This document shows positions 18,055 through 26,081 of a stretch of 64,000 bases of DNA, piece by piece. The notes beneath the pieces are model-generated. The model ran no database searches, was not told the DNA's origin, and was given only the letters and a program-made list of their open reading frames with translations. This DNA comes from Chryseobacterium sp. BLS98. Its GTDB lineage: Bacteria > Bacteroidota > Bacteroidia > Flavobacteriales > Weeksellaceae. The position numbers and the translations under genes were made by a program. Location of the stretch: assembly GCF_001045445.1 (NCBI RefSeq), contig NZ_LFNF01000005.1, positions 1 to 64,000 of the forward strand. Direction: 5' to 3'. The number at the start of each line of letters is the position of its first letter. The first letter of the stretch is position 1.

Positions 18055-18291
18055 TTACTGTATAGATGTAGACGTAGTTGGCTGAGTGGGTTGGGTTGGC
18101 TGAGTAGTACCACCGCAACCTGCTACGCAGTTTCCACTGTTTGTAGTAGGGCAGTTTCCAATGTTTGAGCCAGCTGCGCCAGCAAAGCCCGCACTAGTTC
18201 CTCCTAATGCCTTTGAAAAACCTCCTTTTACAGTGTCATTTTCTTGAGTAAATTTTGAGATGTCGAATTTGTTTTCGTTTGTTGATTTCAT
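18055..18291 (-). CDS. RiPP precursor peptide with double-glycine leader and Cys-containing core
   Basis: This is a 78-aa peptide. The hydrophilic leader runs to Gly24 with the double-glycine pattern (Glu17 at -8, Val21 at -4, Gly23-Gly24). A second GG at 30-31 offers an alternative cut. The core is rich in Gly, Ala, Ser and Asn (TSAGFAGAAGSNIGN), with Cys47, Cys55 and Cys59, and ends in a Gln-Pro-Thr repeat (64-72) and a Ser/Thr tail. The adjacent radical SAM enzyme and C39 exporter strongly support a secreted modified peptide. The Pro/Thr tail is unusual and may be a spacer or be removed. Activity (antimicrobial, signal or metal binding) cannot be read from the sequence. Confidence 0.88.
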   Translation of the reverse strand: MKSTNENKFDISKFTQENDTVKGGFSKALGGTSAGFAGAAGSNIGNCPTTNSGNCVAGCGGTTQPTQPTQPTTSTSIQ

Positions 18292-18416
18292 GATAATAAA
18301 GATTTGTAATTAGTATTCGGTAAATATTTAAAGTCATTAACCGTTTTTTGGACTTTGCTTGCAAGCATATCTATAATCCATTAAGTGTACTGGCCAATAC
18401 ACCAATGAATAACAAA

Positions 18417-20780
18417 TCAGTTGGTTCTGTTTCTTTCTTCCTGATTCCGGTAAGTTCTTTGATTAACGTTAATCTGTCCTCCAAAAGAATAGTTTAATGT
18501 TAGCCTTACATATCTGGAATCATAATATCCGTTGGTATACGTCCTGTTGCCGCTCCGTTCGGATACTGAATTAAATTGGTATTCCTTAAGTATATTATTA
18601 ACTGATAATACAAGTCCCAGCTTGTTCCAAAGCTTAGCTTTAAAATAAAAATCTAAAAGGGTATTGGTTTTATTCTCAACCATATCTATAGATTTATTAG
18701 GGAATCTGTGCAATACATTAAACCCCGTGCTCATCGTACTATTGATTAAGAAGTTCCCGGAGAGGGCAATCATACTGAAAAAACCTTCAATTTCCTTCGG
18801 TGTTAAAGGATAAATCTCTGATGTTGACTTCTGATAACCAATATATCCTGTTATATAGCTTTCCAGCCATTTCTTTTTTTTATAAACATACGTCTGCCGG
18901 AAGCCATACGTTTGTCCTTGTGCATAATTAAGCTGGGTTACCCTTTGCGTCACATTATCATTGTTCAGTAAAACAATCCCTCCAAACATATCATCAATCT
19001 TTTCCCAGTATAAAACACTTTGAAGGAAATCTTTATAGATATAGTTCAGTTCAATATTATGAGTGTAGGACGGCGTTAATGACGGATTACCCTCCCAATA
19101 GCTAAACGGACTGCTGTAGATGCGGAAAGGATTCAGATTCGTGAATGACGGTCTGGAGATCCTTTTGCCATAATCCAGCGAAATGGTATTGTTTTCAGTA
19201 GGTTTATACTGAAGATATGCCGTAGGAAAGAACTTCAGATAATGGGTATTATTTTTATTCCCCATGAAAACATTCTCAGATTCCAGTTGAGTATTTTCAA
19301 TCCTTAGTCCTAATTTGGCCGACCATTCCTTTTTTTTCCCAATTTCCCTTTCACCAGAGAAAAAAAGAGCCTGTGTATTTTCTCTGTATGTGAAAAGATC
19401 CTGCTGCAAAAAACCAACCTGCCGTATATCCGAATAAAGATCATTGTTCGTCTTCGAAAAGGACACTCTGGCTCCGTAATTTAATTTGACCGTCTTCGTA
19501 GGATGTTCCATATCCAGATTTACAGAGTAATTATTTATATTCTGTACTGCATTATTCTGATTCCGGCTCTCAAAAGTGGCAGCATTATTTAGAAATACAT
19601 CAAAATTTCTGTCACTTTTATCTCTGTAGGTGAAAAAATCAAAATCAAGATTAAGCTGTTTCCCTAAACTGTCTATTTTATAAATCGTATGAACATTGAC
19701 GGTGTGCAGCTGTCTTTTTCTTTCAGTTCTGCCAACTGTATGATATTGGTTGGCATAGGATGGATTCTTTTCCAGAGATAAATCATCATCTTCTGTGATG
19801 GGTTTGCTTAAGCTTCCATTATACATTGCTCCGATCTGAAATTTTCCGGATAGGTCATAATCCACTGCAATCCGTCCGGATAATGTATTTATTTTATATT
19901 GATACTCTTTATCGGAATGCCAGTAGGTTTCCGGATACTTAATCTCCAGCTCTTCCATCCCGTAATACTTGCCGTAGCTGTAATTCAGGTTAGAAAATAA
20001 AGACAGCTTTTTCTTTTTATAACTTAAATTGGCAGAAGAGGACTGCTGTGCATATTTCCCTTGCTGGTAACTGGTCATTACGGTGGACGACCAATTATCT
20101 GCCCGTGATTTTTTTAAAACAATATTGACCAGTCCGCTATTTCCCTCCGCACTGTACTTGGATGGGGGATTGGTGATGACCTCAATGCTTTTGATGTCGT
20201 TGCTCGGAATGCTTTTTAAATAACTGATGAGAGCATCCCCGCTGATGTTCATGATTCTTCCGTCCACCATAAATCCCATTCCGCTTTTTCCAAGCATTGT
20301 TATGGTTTCATTGCTTACCAGAAGTCCCGGTGTTACCGTAATGGCATCCAGTCCGTTTCCACCGGCAGCAAATGCCGATTTTTCAACATTGAATATCAAA
20401 CGGTCTGTTTTTCTTTCAATGAGCTGTTTCTGCCCGTTGATAACCACACCTTCCAGTAAAATATTGTTACTGATGGTAATCGTTCCTAAATCAACATCTC
20501 CGTTTAGCTCAATTGATTTTTCGTAATATTTCTTTCCCAATTGAGTAATCAGAAGTGTATACGCTCCCTTACTTAAAAGTATTTTGAACTTACCCGAGGG
20601 ATCTGTTTGAGCATTTACAATAAGCTGGCTCTGTTTATTTTTAACCTGCAGATTGGTATCCCGGAGATCACCATTCAGACCATTGACAACACTTCCGCTA
20701 AGTGTATATTGTTGAGCAGCTGCCATGTTGGATAACATACCAAAGGCAAGTGCCGTAAGCAGAAGTTTTGAGTTGGTCAT
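18417..20780 (-). CDS. Outer-membrane beta-barrel receptor (TonB-receptor-like, OMP_b-brl family)
   Basis: The 787-aa protein has a signal peptide (cleaved near AAAQQ) and a carboxypeptidase-regulatory-like beta-sandwich (about 27-110, 'GSVVNGLNGDL...GAYTLLITQLGKKYYEKSIEL'). A plug-like region follows ('VTPGLLVSNETITMLGKSGMGFMVDGRIMNISGDAL', 'SIEVITNPPSKYSAEGNSGLVNIVLKK'). The rest is a large barrel of Tyr/Asn-rich strands. This is the Bacteroidetes outer-membrane family related to TonB receptors. It lies 125 bp upstream of the RiPP precursor on the same strand, so it may pass, sense or protect against the peptide at the outer membrane. That link is inferred from position. No TonB box is obvious. 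Confidence 0.85.
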   Translation of the reverse strand: MTNSKLLLTALAFGMLSNMAAAQQYTLSGSVVNGLNGDLRDTNLQVKNKQSQLIVNAQTDPSGKFKILLSKGAYTLLITQLGKKYYEKSIELNGDVDLGTITISNNILLEGVVINGQKQLIERKTDRLIFNVEKSAFAAGGNGLDAITVTPGLLVSNETITMLGKSGMGFMVDGRIMNISGDALISYLKSIPSNDIKSIEVITNPPSKYSAEGNSGLVNIVLKKSRADNWSSTVMTSYQQGKYAQQSSSANLSYKKKKLSLFSNLNYSYGKYYGMEELEIKYPETYWHSDKEYQYKINTLSGRIAVDYDLSGKFQIGAMYNGSLSKPITEDDDLSLEKNPSYANQYHTVGRTERKRQLHTVNVHTIYKIDSLGKQLNLDFDFFTYRDKSDRNFDVFLNNAATFESRNQNNAVQNINNYSVNLDMEHPTKTVKLNYGARVSFSKTNNDLYSDIRQVGFLQQDLFTYRENTQALFFSGEREIGKKKEWSAKLGLRIENTQLESENVFMGNKNNTHYLKFFPTAYLQYKPTENNTISLDYGKRISRPSFTNLNPFRIYSSPFSYWEGNPSLTPSYTHNIELNYIYKDFLQSVLYWEKIDDMFGGIVLLNNDNVTQRVTQLNYAQGQTYGFRQTYVYKKKKWLESYITGYIGYQKSTSEIYPLTPKEIEGFFSMIALSGNFLINSTMSTGFNVLHRFPNKSIDMVENKTNTLLDFYFKAKLWNKLGLVLSVNNILKEYQFNSVSERSGNRTYTNGYYDSRYVRLTLNYSFGGQINVNQRTYRNQEERNRTN

Positions 20781-21221
20781 TTCTAGTTTTTTCTCCGACT
20801 AAGGAAATAATATTTTTTAAATATTCAAAAAAAAAATAATATTTATTTAGGGTTAATAGTATAAGTATTTAATAAACAATTAGTTATAAATGTGTAAATA
20901 TTTATACTTTTTTGGGTTATAAGTTATTAATATCACTTTTAGGTGATATTATAATAAAAAATAATTGACAATTCCTGTTATTGTGAAAAAAATAAGGAGA
21001 AATATTGAGAAAATCTTAAATAGTCTTTGTGGTGCTTATCCAATTGTAGACAGAAAAAATTAATTAAATCCATGGCCATGTTTTGTTTTAGGTACCACAA
21101 ATAAAAACTTAATTGATTTTATTTCAAAATATATTGGATTTTAACATATTTTTAATATATATTAGTCGCCATGAAGTGATTTAATACATAAAACTAAACC
21201 TAACTATGAAAACAAACCATT
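20781..21221. promoter_or_regulatory. Divergent control region with a 9-bp dyad
   Basis: This 441-bp AT-rich gap lies between the beta-barrel gene (minus) and the AraC-like gene (plus). It holds a perfect inverted repeat TAATATCAC / GTGATATTA (20928-20936 and 20943-20951) with a 6-nt spacer, a plausible operator. A short frame of 14 codons (21206-21250) overlaps the regulator start out of frame. No convincing TAnnTTTG box is seen on either strand close to the starts. Confidence 0.5.
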
Positions 21222-22028
21222 ATGAATGTCAAACTCCTTTCTCTGATTGAGCGAAGAGTCAATAAGGCAATACAATTATTATCTGAATTTTTATCCAATA
21301 GTAAAAACCATGATGACTTGCTTGAAAAACAGGTGAGTGGCTATACCGATGTGGTTATAGAAACCCATATTGCCCTATTCAAGGCTCTTGATATTGTACC
21401 GCATGATTTTTTATATTCTGTACGGGAAATACAGATACATTATCACCCTGATAGTGGATTAAGCAGCAATATTCAGCTAAATAAAAAAGTTATTTCTTAC
21501 CTGACTGAAGTAATAGAGGCTAAGCTTGATAAAAGTTCAGGTTCCGGATATAGTTTTATCCCGTTACATCTGAATTTCTACAGCAGTTTTTCAGATCTTT
21601 CTACAGTCTTCGGGCTTTGTTTAATTGATCATTCAGCCAAAACAGCACTAAGCTTCTTACATGAATTTACACTAAATACAAGGCAGATTAATTTCAATAC
21701 CTACAATTTAAATTATCTGGATAACGTTCTTTTAAAGTTCAAATTGGATCCGTCTGTCAATATAAGGAATCTGAGTAAGATTAATAATTTAAGCTATCAG
21801 CAGTTTCAAAAGGATTGCCGGCAGTATTTTGGGACCACTTTCTATGATTTTACCATTAAGCTAAAAATGATGGATGTAGTGGAGGACCTTATATTTTCAA
21901 AGCTGATGATAAAAGAAATTGTATATAAGCACAGGTTTGCTGAATATAGCAATATGTATAAATTTTTTCACCGAACCTATCACTTTCCCTTTAAAAATAT
22001 CACCAGATTGTATTTAGATAAAGTATGA
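21222..22028 (+). CDS. AraC-like helix-turn-helix regulator
   Basis: The 268-aa product has no recognised sensor domain in its first 165 residues. The last 100 residues have the layout of an AraC/XylS DNA-binding region: two helix-turn-helix units, 'INNLSYQQFQKDCRQYFGTTFYDFTIKLKMMDVVEDLI' and 'IKEIVYKHRFAEYSNMYKFFHRTYHFPFKNI', the second with the typical AY/F...F.R.F..G-like spacing. Conservation is weaker than in classical members. It is divergent from the receptor-RiPP cluster with a dyad between them, so it is the likely local regulator (inference). The gene ends at a terminator at 22038. Confidence 0.65.
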   Translation: MNVKLLSLIERRVNKAIQLLSEFLSNSKNHDDLLEKQVSGYTDVVIETHIALFKALDIVPHDFLYSVREIQIHYHPDSGLSSNIQLNKKVISYLTEVIEAKLDKSSGSGYSFIPLHLNFYSSFSDLSTVFGLCLIDHSAKTALSFLHEFTLNTRQINFNTYNLNYLDNVLLKFKLDPSVNIRNLSKINNLSYQQFQKDCRQYFGTTFYDFTIKLKMMDVVEDLIFSKLMIKEIVYKHRFAEYSNMYKFFHRTYHFPFKNITRLYLDKV

Positions 22029-22037
22029 TTTTAAAAT

Positions 22038-22073
22038 AATTAGCCACATTCATTGGATAGGGCTAATTTTTTT
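22038..22073 (+). terminator. Terminator of the AraC-like gene
   Basis: The stem AATTAGCC / GGCTAATT (22038-22045 and 22061-22068) has a 15-nt loop and is followed by TTTTT. It lies between convergent genes. Confidence 0.7.
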
Positions 22074-22755
22074 AGTTACTCTTTGAACGCGAGATTGACA
22101 AAAGATAGACAAGATGGGCAAACATGCTTCTCTTCACAGATTCCACTTTAATATCACCGGTTGCCTGGTTGATGGTTGTTGCCAGATCCGCGTTACACTG
22201 TCCGGAAAAAGATCCGCTGCCTAAATAATTGGCTGTATTGGCAGAAGGATAGGAGATTCTCGGATAATCCGGAGCAACCTGTTCAGCAGCTGTTGTTCCT
22301 CCCACATAGCCTTTATTATCAATGAAACGGGCAGACCAGGTTCCTAAAAACTGTCCGTTCACCGTATTGATGGTTTGGCCTACCACAATCTTGGTATCTA
22401 CAGCCCTGGTGAAACCTGCACAGGAGCTATAATGGTTAACGTTTACTGTACAGGAAGAAGCATTATCAGCAGGCTGAAAACATTTTCCTTCATAAACGGT
22501 GAGTCTTTGTTCAGCGGCTGATGTGGAAGTATTCAGCAATGCTTTGGGAGAAAAGACTTCTTCAGGTGAAATTAAGATTAAAACTCCCTGCTCATCGGCT
22601 GCAACAATTTTCCTTTCGGTATTGGCCAATGCTCTTACTCTGGCAGGCCCGTTCACATCTAAAGTATGAGATGGAGTAGAAGTATTAATCCCTACCTGAG
22701 AATTTGTACTACTGAATAAAATAACTGTAAGGAAAATAAATAGTCTTGTTTTCAT
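22072..22755 (-). CDS. Secreted protein with 'GINTxxP' N-terminal motif, function unknown
   Basis: The 227-aa product has a signal peptide (cleaved near SSTNSQ) and the motif VGINTSTPSHTLDVNG right after it. This motif is common at the start of flavobacterial secreted proteins of the tail-fibre/adhesin type. The middle carries 'YEGKCFQPADNASSCTV' and further Cys residues (four to five in total), suggesting disulfides outside the cytoplasm. There is no T9SS C-terminal domain. No specific function can be given. Confidence 0.65.
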   Translation of the reverse strand: MKTRLFIFLTVILFSSTNSQVGINTSTPSHTLDVNGPARVRALANTERKIVAADEQGVLILISPEEVFSPKALLNTSTSAAEQRLTVYEGKCFQPADNASSCTVNVNHYSSCAGFTRAVDTKIVVGQTINTVNGQFLGTWSARFIDNKGYVGGTTAAEQVAPDYPRISYPSANTANYLGSGSFSGQCNADLATTINQATGDIKVESVKRSMFAHLVYLLSISRSKSN

Positions 22756-23181
22756 GGTATTAATTAAGGTTTTAGTAAAATTATATATTTTTCACTAAAG
22801 TAAGAAATATTTATAAATGCGAAAATAATTTATATTTAATTAAAATTTAAATGATTGAGTAATATAAATTTAAATTAACAAAGAAAAATAAACACGGTGA
22901 ATCAATACAATATATAAACGACAGTGTTTTGTGAAATTTTTTTACTGAAATAGGGTATAATTGTTTGTTTCTCTTTAGTAAATAATTGTATTTTAGCCAA
23001 AATAAGGCACTAATTCATAAAAATATAAACGCCTGATTAAAATTCAGATAATCTGAATGAAAAAAATTAGTAGATTTGCACGGAACAAGGCAAAAAAAAT
23101 AAATAATTCAGTCTTCTATTTTTTTAGTAGAAATGAATAAACAACAATAAAATTTGATTAGCTTATAAACTATTAGAACCT
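22756..23181. promoter_or_regulatory. Long AT-rich gap with promoter-like box and palindrome
   Basis: The 426-bp region has no gene. Near its end, TAGATTTG (23071-23078) fits the Bacteroidetes -7 box TAnnTTTG. A perfect dyad ATTCAGAT-A-ATCTGAAT (23042-23058) sits where the -33 element would be. Transcription would start about 100 bases before the lipoprotein gene. The rest is featureless A/T-rich sequence. Confidence 0.45.
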
Positions 23182-23550
23182 ATGAAGAAACTTTTTTTAC
23201 TTCTTTTAACAGCTTTTTTATTTATCGGATGCAGCTCTGATGACGATACTATTTATGATTATATAGGAACATGGTCAGGAAAGTATACAGGAAGCGATGA
23301 CGGAACCTGGAATCTTGTGGTAGCCAGCGACGGTAAAGTAACCGGTACCATGCACTCTACAGTCAATGATGAAAATTATAATATTTCCGGGAATTTAACC
23401 GAAACCGGAGATCTTACCGCTGTAGTCGGTTTGCCTGATGATGGAGAATTCAAAGGCACGCTTTCAAGAGATAAAAAAGGAAACGGAAACTGGTCAAACG
23501 CTGTTCCTACCCCCGCAAGATACGGGACCTGGACAGGAGACAAAAAATAA
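23182..23550 (+). CDS. Small lipoprotein, lipocalin-like fold, function unknown
   Basis: The 122-aa product begins MKKLFLLLLTAFLFIGCSSDDD, a lipoprotein signal with the acidic +2/+4 residues usual for surface export in Bacteroidetes. The mature part repeats G-T-W patterns ('YIGTWSGKYTGSDDGTWNLVVASDGKVTGTMHS', 'KGNGNWSNA', 'GTWTGDKK'), a small beta-barrel-like protein. The function is unknown. It has its own terminator and probably its own promoter. Confidence 0.75.
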   Translation: MKKLFLLLLTAFLFIGCSSDDDTIYDYIGTWSGKYTGSDDGTWNLVVASDGKVTGTMHSTVNDENYNISGNLTETGDLTAVVGLPDDGEFKGTLSRDKKGNGNWSNAVPTPARYGTWTGDKK

Positions 23551-23556
23551 AAAAAG

Positions 23557-23589
23557 AAAGCCTGCAGATTAACTGCAGGCTTTTTTATT
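23557..23589. terminator. Bidirectional terminator between convergent genes
   Basis: The stem GCCTGCAG / CTGCAGGC (23560-23567 and 23573-23580) has a 5-nt loop, extended by AAA/TTT and followed by a T run. It serves 23182-23550 and probably also 24238-23591 on the other strand. Confidence 0.85.
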
Positions 23590-23590
23590 T

Positions 23591-24238
23591 TTAAATAAAT
23601 CCCATATGGGAAATTTTTTCCTTATTCTTAAACACTAAAAAGTAGAGAAGAGGTTTATTTTCCTGGAAATGCTTTTTAAAAAGGATTTCCCTGTCTTCGC
23701 TTACGGGTATCTTTTCTTCAAAAAATTCTGCAGTGTAAGTTTCCAGATCTACATGTACAGTAACCATAATTATTTCACCCGCTGAAAGACGGCCATCCAG
23801 ATTCAGAATAATGTCTTCCTTTTCTTCGGAAATATAAGTTCCTGCACTGAAATTCTTCTTTTCTCCAAATTTGAATTCTTTAAGAAGGTGCATCCCTTCC
23901 TCAGTAATAAGTCCGTTTTGTACAGTTCTTTTGCCCTTCTCTGAAACAGTGTCACAATCCTTGACTGCGGTCATCAGCTTTGCAAACCTTTGATAGAGCA
24001 AAGGCTCGCCAGCTTCCCGGATATACTTTTCAATACAGCCTCGTATCGTTTTTCCTGCTTTTGAACAATGTCCAAACTCAGAACTGTTCTGCCTTACCTT
24101 TTCATAGGAAGGGCTTTTTTTGAAAGCCGTTTTATTGAATCCGCTCTTTTTACGAACCACGTTCTTTCCGTTCAGACTGTAAAAAACCAGATCGCCTACA
24201 CTGCCTTTGATCTTTATTAAACTTTCATACGTTGCCAT
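23591..24238 (-). CDS. Bacteroidetes protein of unknown function
   Basis: The 215-aa product has no signal peptide. The N-terminus reads MATYESLIKIKGSVGDLVFY and continues with a basic region (VRKKSGFNKTAFKKS). The C-terminal half is a beta-rich domain ('VMVTVHVDLETYTAEFFEE'). This style of small protein recurs in Chryseobacterium-like genomes but I cannot assign a role. A -7-like TATATTTG (24263-24256, minus strand) lies 18 bp before the start, supporting the chosen ATG. Confidence 0.65.
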   Translation of the reverse strand: MATYESLIKIKGSVGDLVFYSLNGKNVVRKKSGFNKTAFKKSPSYEKVRQNSSEFGHCSKAGKTIRGCIEKYIREAGEPLLYQRFAKLMTAVKDCDTVSEKGKRTVQNGLITEEGMHLLKEFKFGEKKNFSAGTYISEEKEDIILNLDGRLSAGEIIMVTVHVDLETYTAEFFEEKIPVSEDREILFKKHFQENKPLLYFLVFKNKEKISHMGFI

Positions 24239-24255
24239 ATCACCAAATTGGATTC

Positions 24256-24263
24256 CAAATATA
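24256..24263 (-). promoter_or_regulatory. -7 box for the 24238 gene
   Basis: TATATTTG on the minus strand matches TAnnTTTG and lies 18 bp before the ATG. No clear -33 TTTG is seen. Confidence 0.45.
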
Positions 24264-24347
24264 CTAATAAATATAAGAACTCATAATTTTAACATATATT
24301 TATCATATAGTTGTAGTATAGTTTTATTATAATTAAAATATAAAATG

Positions 24348-24355
24348 TATATTTG
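24348..24355 (+). promoter_or_regulatory. -7 box of the NlpC/P60 gene
   Basis: TATATTTG matches TAnnTTTG and would give a 5' leader of about 25 bases before the ATG at 24387. Confidence 0.5.
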
Positions 24356-24386
24356 TCACATAATTAGTTACTTCATTTAAAATCAG

Positions 24387-24965
24387 ATGACTATGATACC
24401 GGGATTATTTGAAAAAAACTTAAGGATAAAGCAGCTTTCCGTTCTGATGATGGCCTCTGTTATTACAGTTTCCTGCGGATCATCAAAAAATGTATCTTCC
24501 AAAAAAAAGACAGCAACCAAAACCGTTGCAAAAGCTGAAAACATCAGAAAACTGGATTCTAGATTTGACGGAAGTATCTCCAGATCTGTCAGTGATATTC
24601 TTAAAGATGCTGAGAAATATCTCGGAACACCTTATAAATTCGGGGGAAACAGCACATCAGGTTTTGACTGTTCCGGTTTTACCGTAAAAGTTTTTGAAGA
24701 AAATGACTTCTCACTTCCGCGCAGATCTGCGGATCAGGCCGATGCCGGTAAAAAAATTGATATTAAAGAAGTAAAACCCGGTGATCTCCTCTTTTTCGCC
24801 ACAGCCGGAGGAAGCAGAGTTTCTCATGTAGGAATTGTTCATGATATCGGAGCAGATGGAGAAGTGAAATTCATTCATGCTTCCACTTCAAAAGGAGTTA
24901 TTATTTCTTCATTAAACGAAAAATACTGGAACAAAGCCTACCTTCATGCCCAGAGAGTGTTGTAA
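24387..24965 (+). CDS. C40 (NlpC/P60) peptidase lipoprotein
   Basis: The 192-aa product (an alternative ATG lies 6 bp downstream) has a signal ending in a lipobox VSCGSS, then a Lys/Ser-rich linker. The NlpC/P60 domain (about residues 70-192) has catalytic Cys in FDCSGFT, His in SHVGIV and a third polar residue in FIHAS. These enzymes cut D-Glu-diaminopimelate bonds in peptidoglycan stem peptides. The protein is probably anchored in the outer membrane facing the periplasm. It has its own promoter-like box. Confidence 0.9.
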   Translation: MTMIPGLFEKNLRIKQLSVLMMASVITVSCGSSKNVSSKKKTATKTVAKAENIRKLDSRFDGSISRSVSDILKDAEKYLGTPYKFGGNSTSGFDCSGFTVKVFEENDFSLPRRSADQADAGKKIDIKEVKPGDLLFFATAGGSRVSHVGIVHDIGADGEVKFIHASTSKGVIISSLNEKYWNKAYLHAQRVL

Positions 24966-25104
24966 ACTATTGTAAAAATTTTCTATTCTCTTCATCCGGA
25001 AATTTGTTGTAAAAATTTTCTTTAGTTCTGCTATCCTTAAACATATAGACATCCCCACAACATTAAAAGCATACATGATCAAACTGTTTTGCTGAACTTT
25101 TTTG

Positions 25105-25112
25105 TATCTTTG
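25105..25112 (+). promoter_or_regulatory. -7 box of dapD
   Basis: TATCTTTG matches TAnnTTTG. A TTTG at 25088 is 13 bp upstream, shorter than the usual 17-23 bp, so the -33 element is uncertain. Confidence 0.5.
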
Positions 25113-25148
25113 GCGCGAATAATTTTCAAATTAATTTAAACAAGAAAC

Positions 25149-25961
25149 ATGTCGTTACAACAAACAATTGAAAACATTTGGGATAATAGAGATTTATTAC
25201 AGAATGAAGACAGCCAGAAGGCGATAAGAGAGGTTATTTCTTTATTGGATTCCGGAGAACTTCGTGTTGCTGAGCCTAAGGAAAACGGATGGCAGGTGAA
25301 TGAGTGGGTGAAGAAAGCTGTAGTAATGTATTTCCCGATCCAGAAAATGGAAACTATTGAAGTAGGTCCGTTTGAATTTCATGACAAAATTCCTTTGAAG
25401 AGAAACTATGCTGAAAAAGGAGTAAGAGTTGTACCGCATGCTATCGCAAGAGAAGGATCTTTTGTGGCTTCAGGAGTGATTATGATGCCGTCTTATGTGA
25501 ATATCGGGGCTTATGTGGATTCAGGAACCATGGTGGATACCTGGGCTACAGTAGGAAGCTGTGCACAGATCGGTAAAAATGTTCACCTGAGTGGTGGTGT
25601 AGGTATCGGTGGTGTACTGGAACCATTACAGGCGGCCCCTGTGATCATTGAAGATGATTGTTTCATTGGTTCAAGATGTATCGTGGTAGAAGGCGTTCAT
25701 GTAGAAAAAGAAGCTGTTTTAGGGGCTAATGTGGTATTGACTGCTTCTACAAAAATTATCGACGTTACAGGAGATCAGCCGGTTGAGATTAAAGGAAGAG
25801 TACCTGCCCGTTCAGTAGTAATTCCGGGAAGTTATACGAAACAGTATCCTGCAGGAGAATACCAGGTTCCATGTGCATTGATTATTGGCCAGAGAAAAGA
25901 ATCTACAGATAAAAAAACATCTCTTAATGATGCTTTGAGAGAGAATAATGTAGCCGTATAA
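25149..25961 (+). CDS. dapD: 2,3,4,5-tetrahydropyridine-2,6-dicarboxylate N-succinyltransferase
   Basis: The 270-aa product has the normal length for DapD. It has a helical N-terminus and a left-handed beta-helix made of hexapeptide repeats (about 100-220: 'GSFVASGVIMMPSYVNIGAYVDSGTMVDTWATVGSCAQIGKNVHLSGGVGIGGVLEP'). The family glycine-rich active-site segment and 'IEDDCFIGSRCIVVEGVHV' are present. It transfers succinyl from succinyl-CoA to tetrahydrodipicolinate in the lysine/meso-diaminopimelate pathway. It is a single gene with its own promoter and terminator. Confidence 0.95.
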   Translation: MSLQQTIENIWDNRDLLQNEDSQKAIREVISLLDSGELRVAEPKENGWQVNEWVKKAVVMYFPIQKMETIEVGPFEFHDKIPLKRNYAEKGVRVVPHAIAREGSFVASGVIMMPSYVNIGAYVDSGTMVDTWATVGSCAQIGKNVHLSGGVGIGGVLEPLQAAPVIIEDDCFIGSRCIVVEGVHVEKEAVLGANVVLTASTKIIDVTGDQPVEIKGRVPARSVVIPGSYTKQYPAGEYQVPCALIIGQRKESTDKKTSLNDALRENNVAV

Positions 25962-26006
25962 GCTATGTTTCCTCTAAATTTTAAAGTTTCATTTTAAAAT
26001 TTATAC

Positions 26007-26040
26007 AATAAACCCTGAATACTCATTTAGGGTTTATTTT
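26007..26040 (+). terminator. Terminator of dapD
   Basis: The stem AATAAACCCT / AGGGTTTATT (26007-26016 and 26029-26038) has a 12-nt loop and ends in Ts. Confidence 0.75.
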
Positions 26041-26081
26041 ATTTATACCTTTAAACCATTAAGCTTATTAAAAACTCTGAT

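Noticed and set aside
18085..18110. Tandem CAGCCAACCCA-type DNA repeat as a mobile or regulatory repeat
   Set aside because: It is coding sequence for the Gln-Pro-Thr repeat of the RiPP precursor.
16672..18291. A grasp-with-spasm type peptide system
   Set aside because: No ATP-grasp ligase gene is present; the exporter has a C39 domain and the precursor a double glycine, so a GG-type radical-SAM system fits better.
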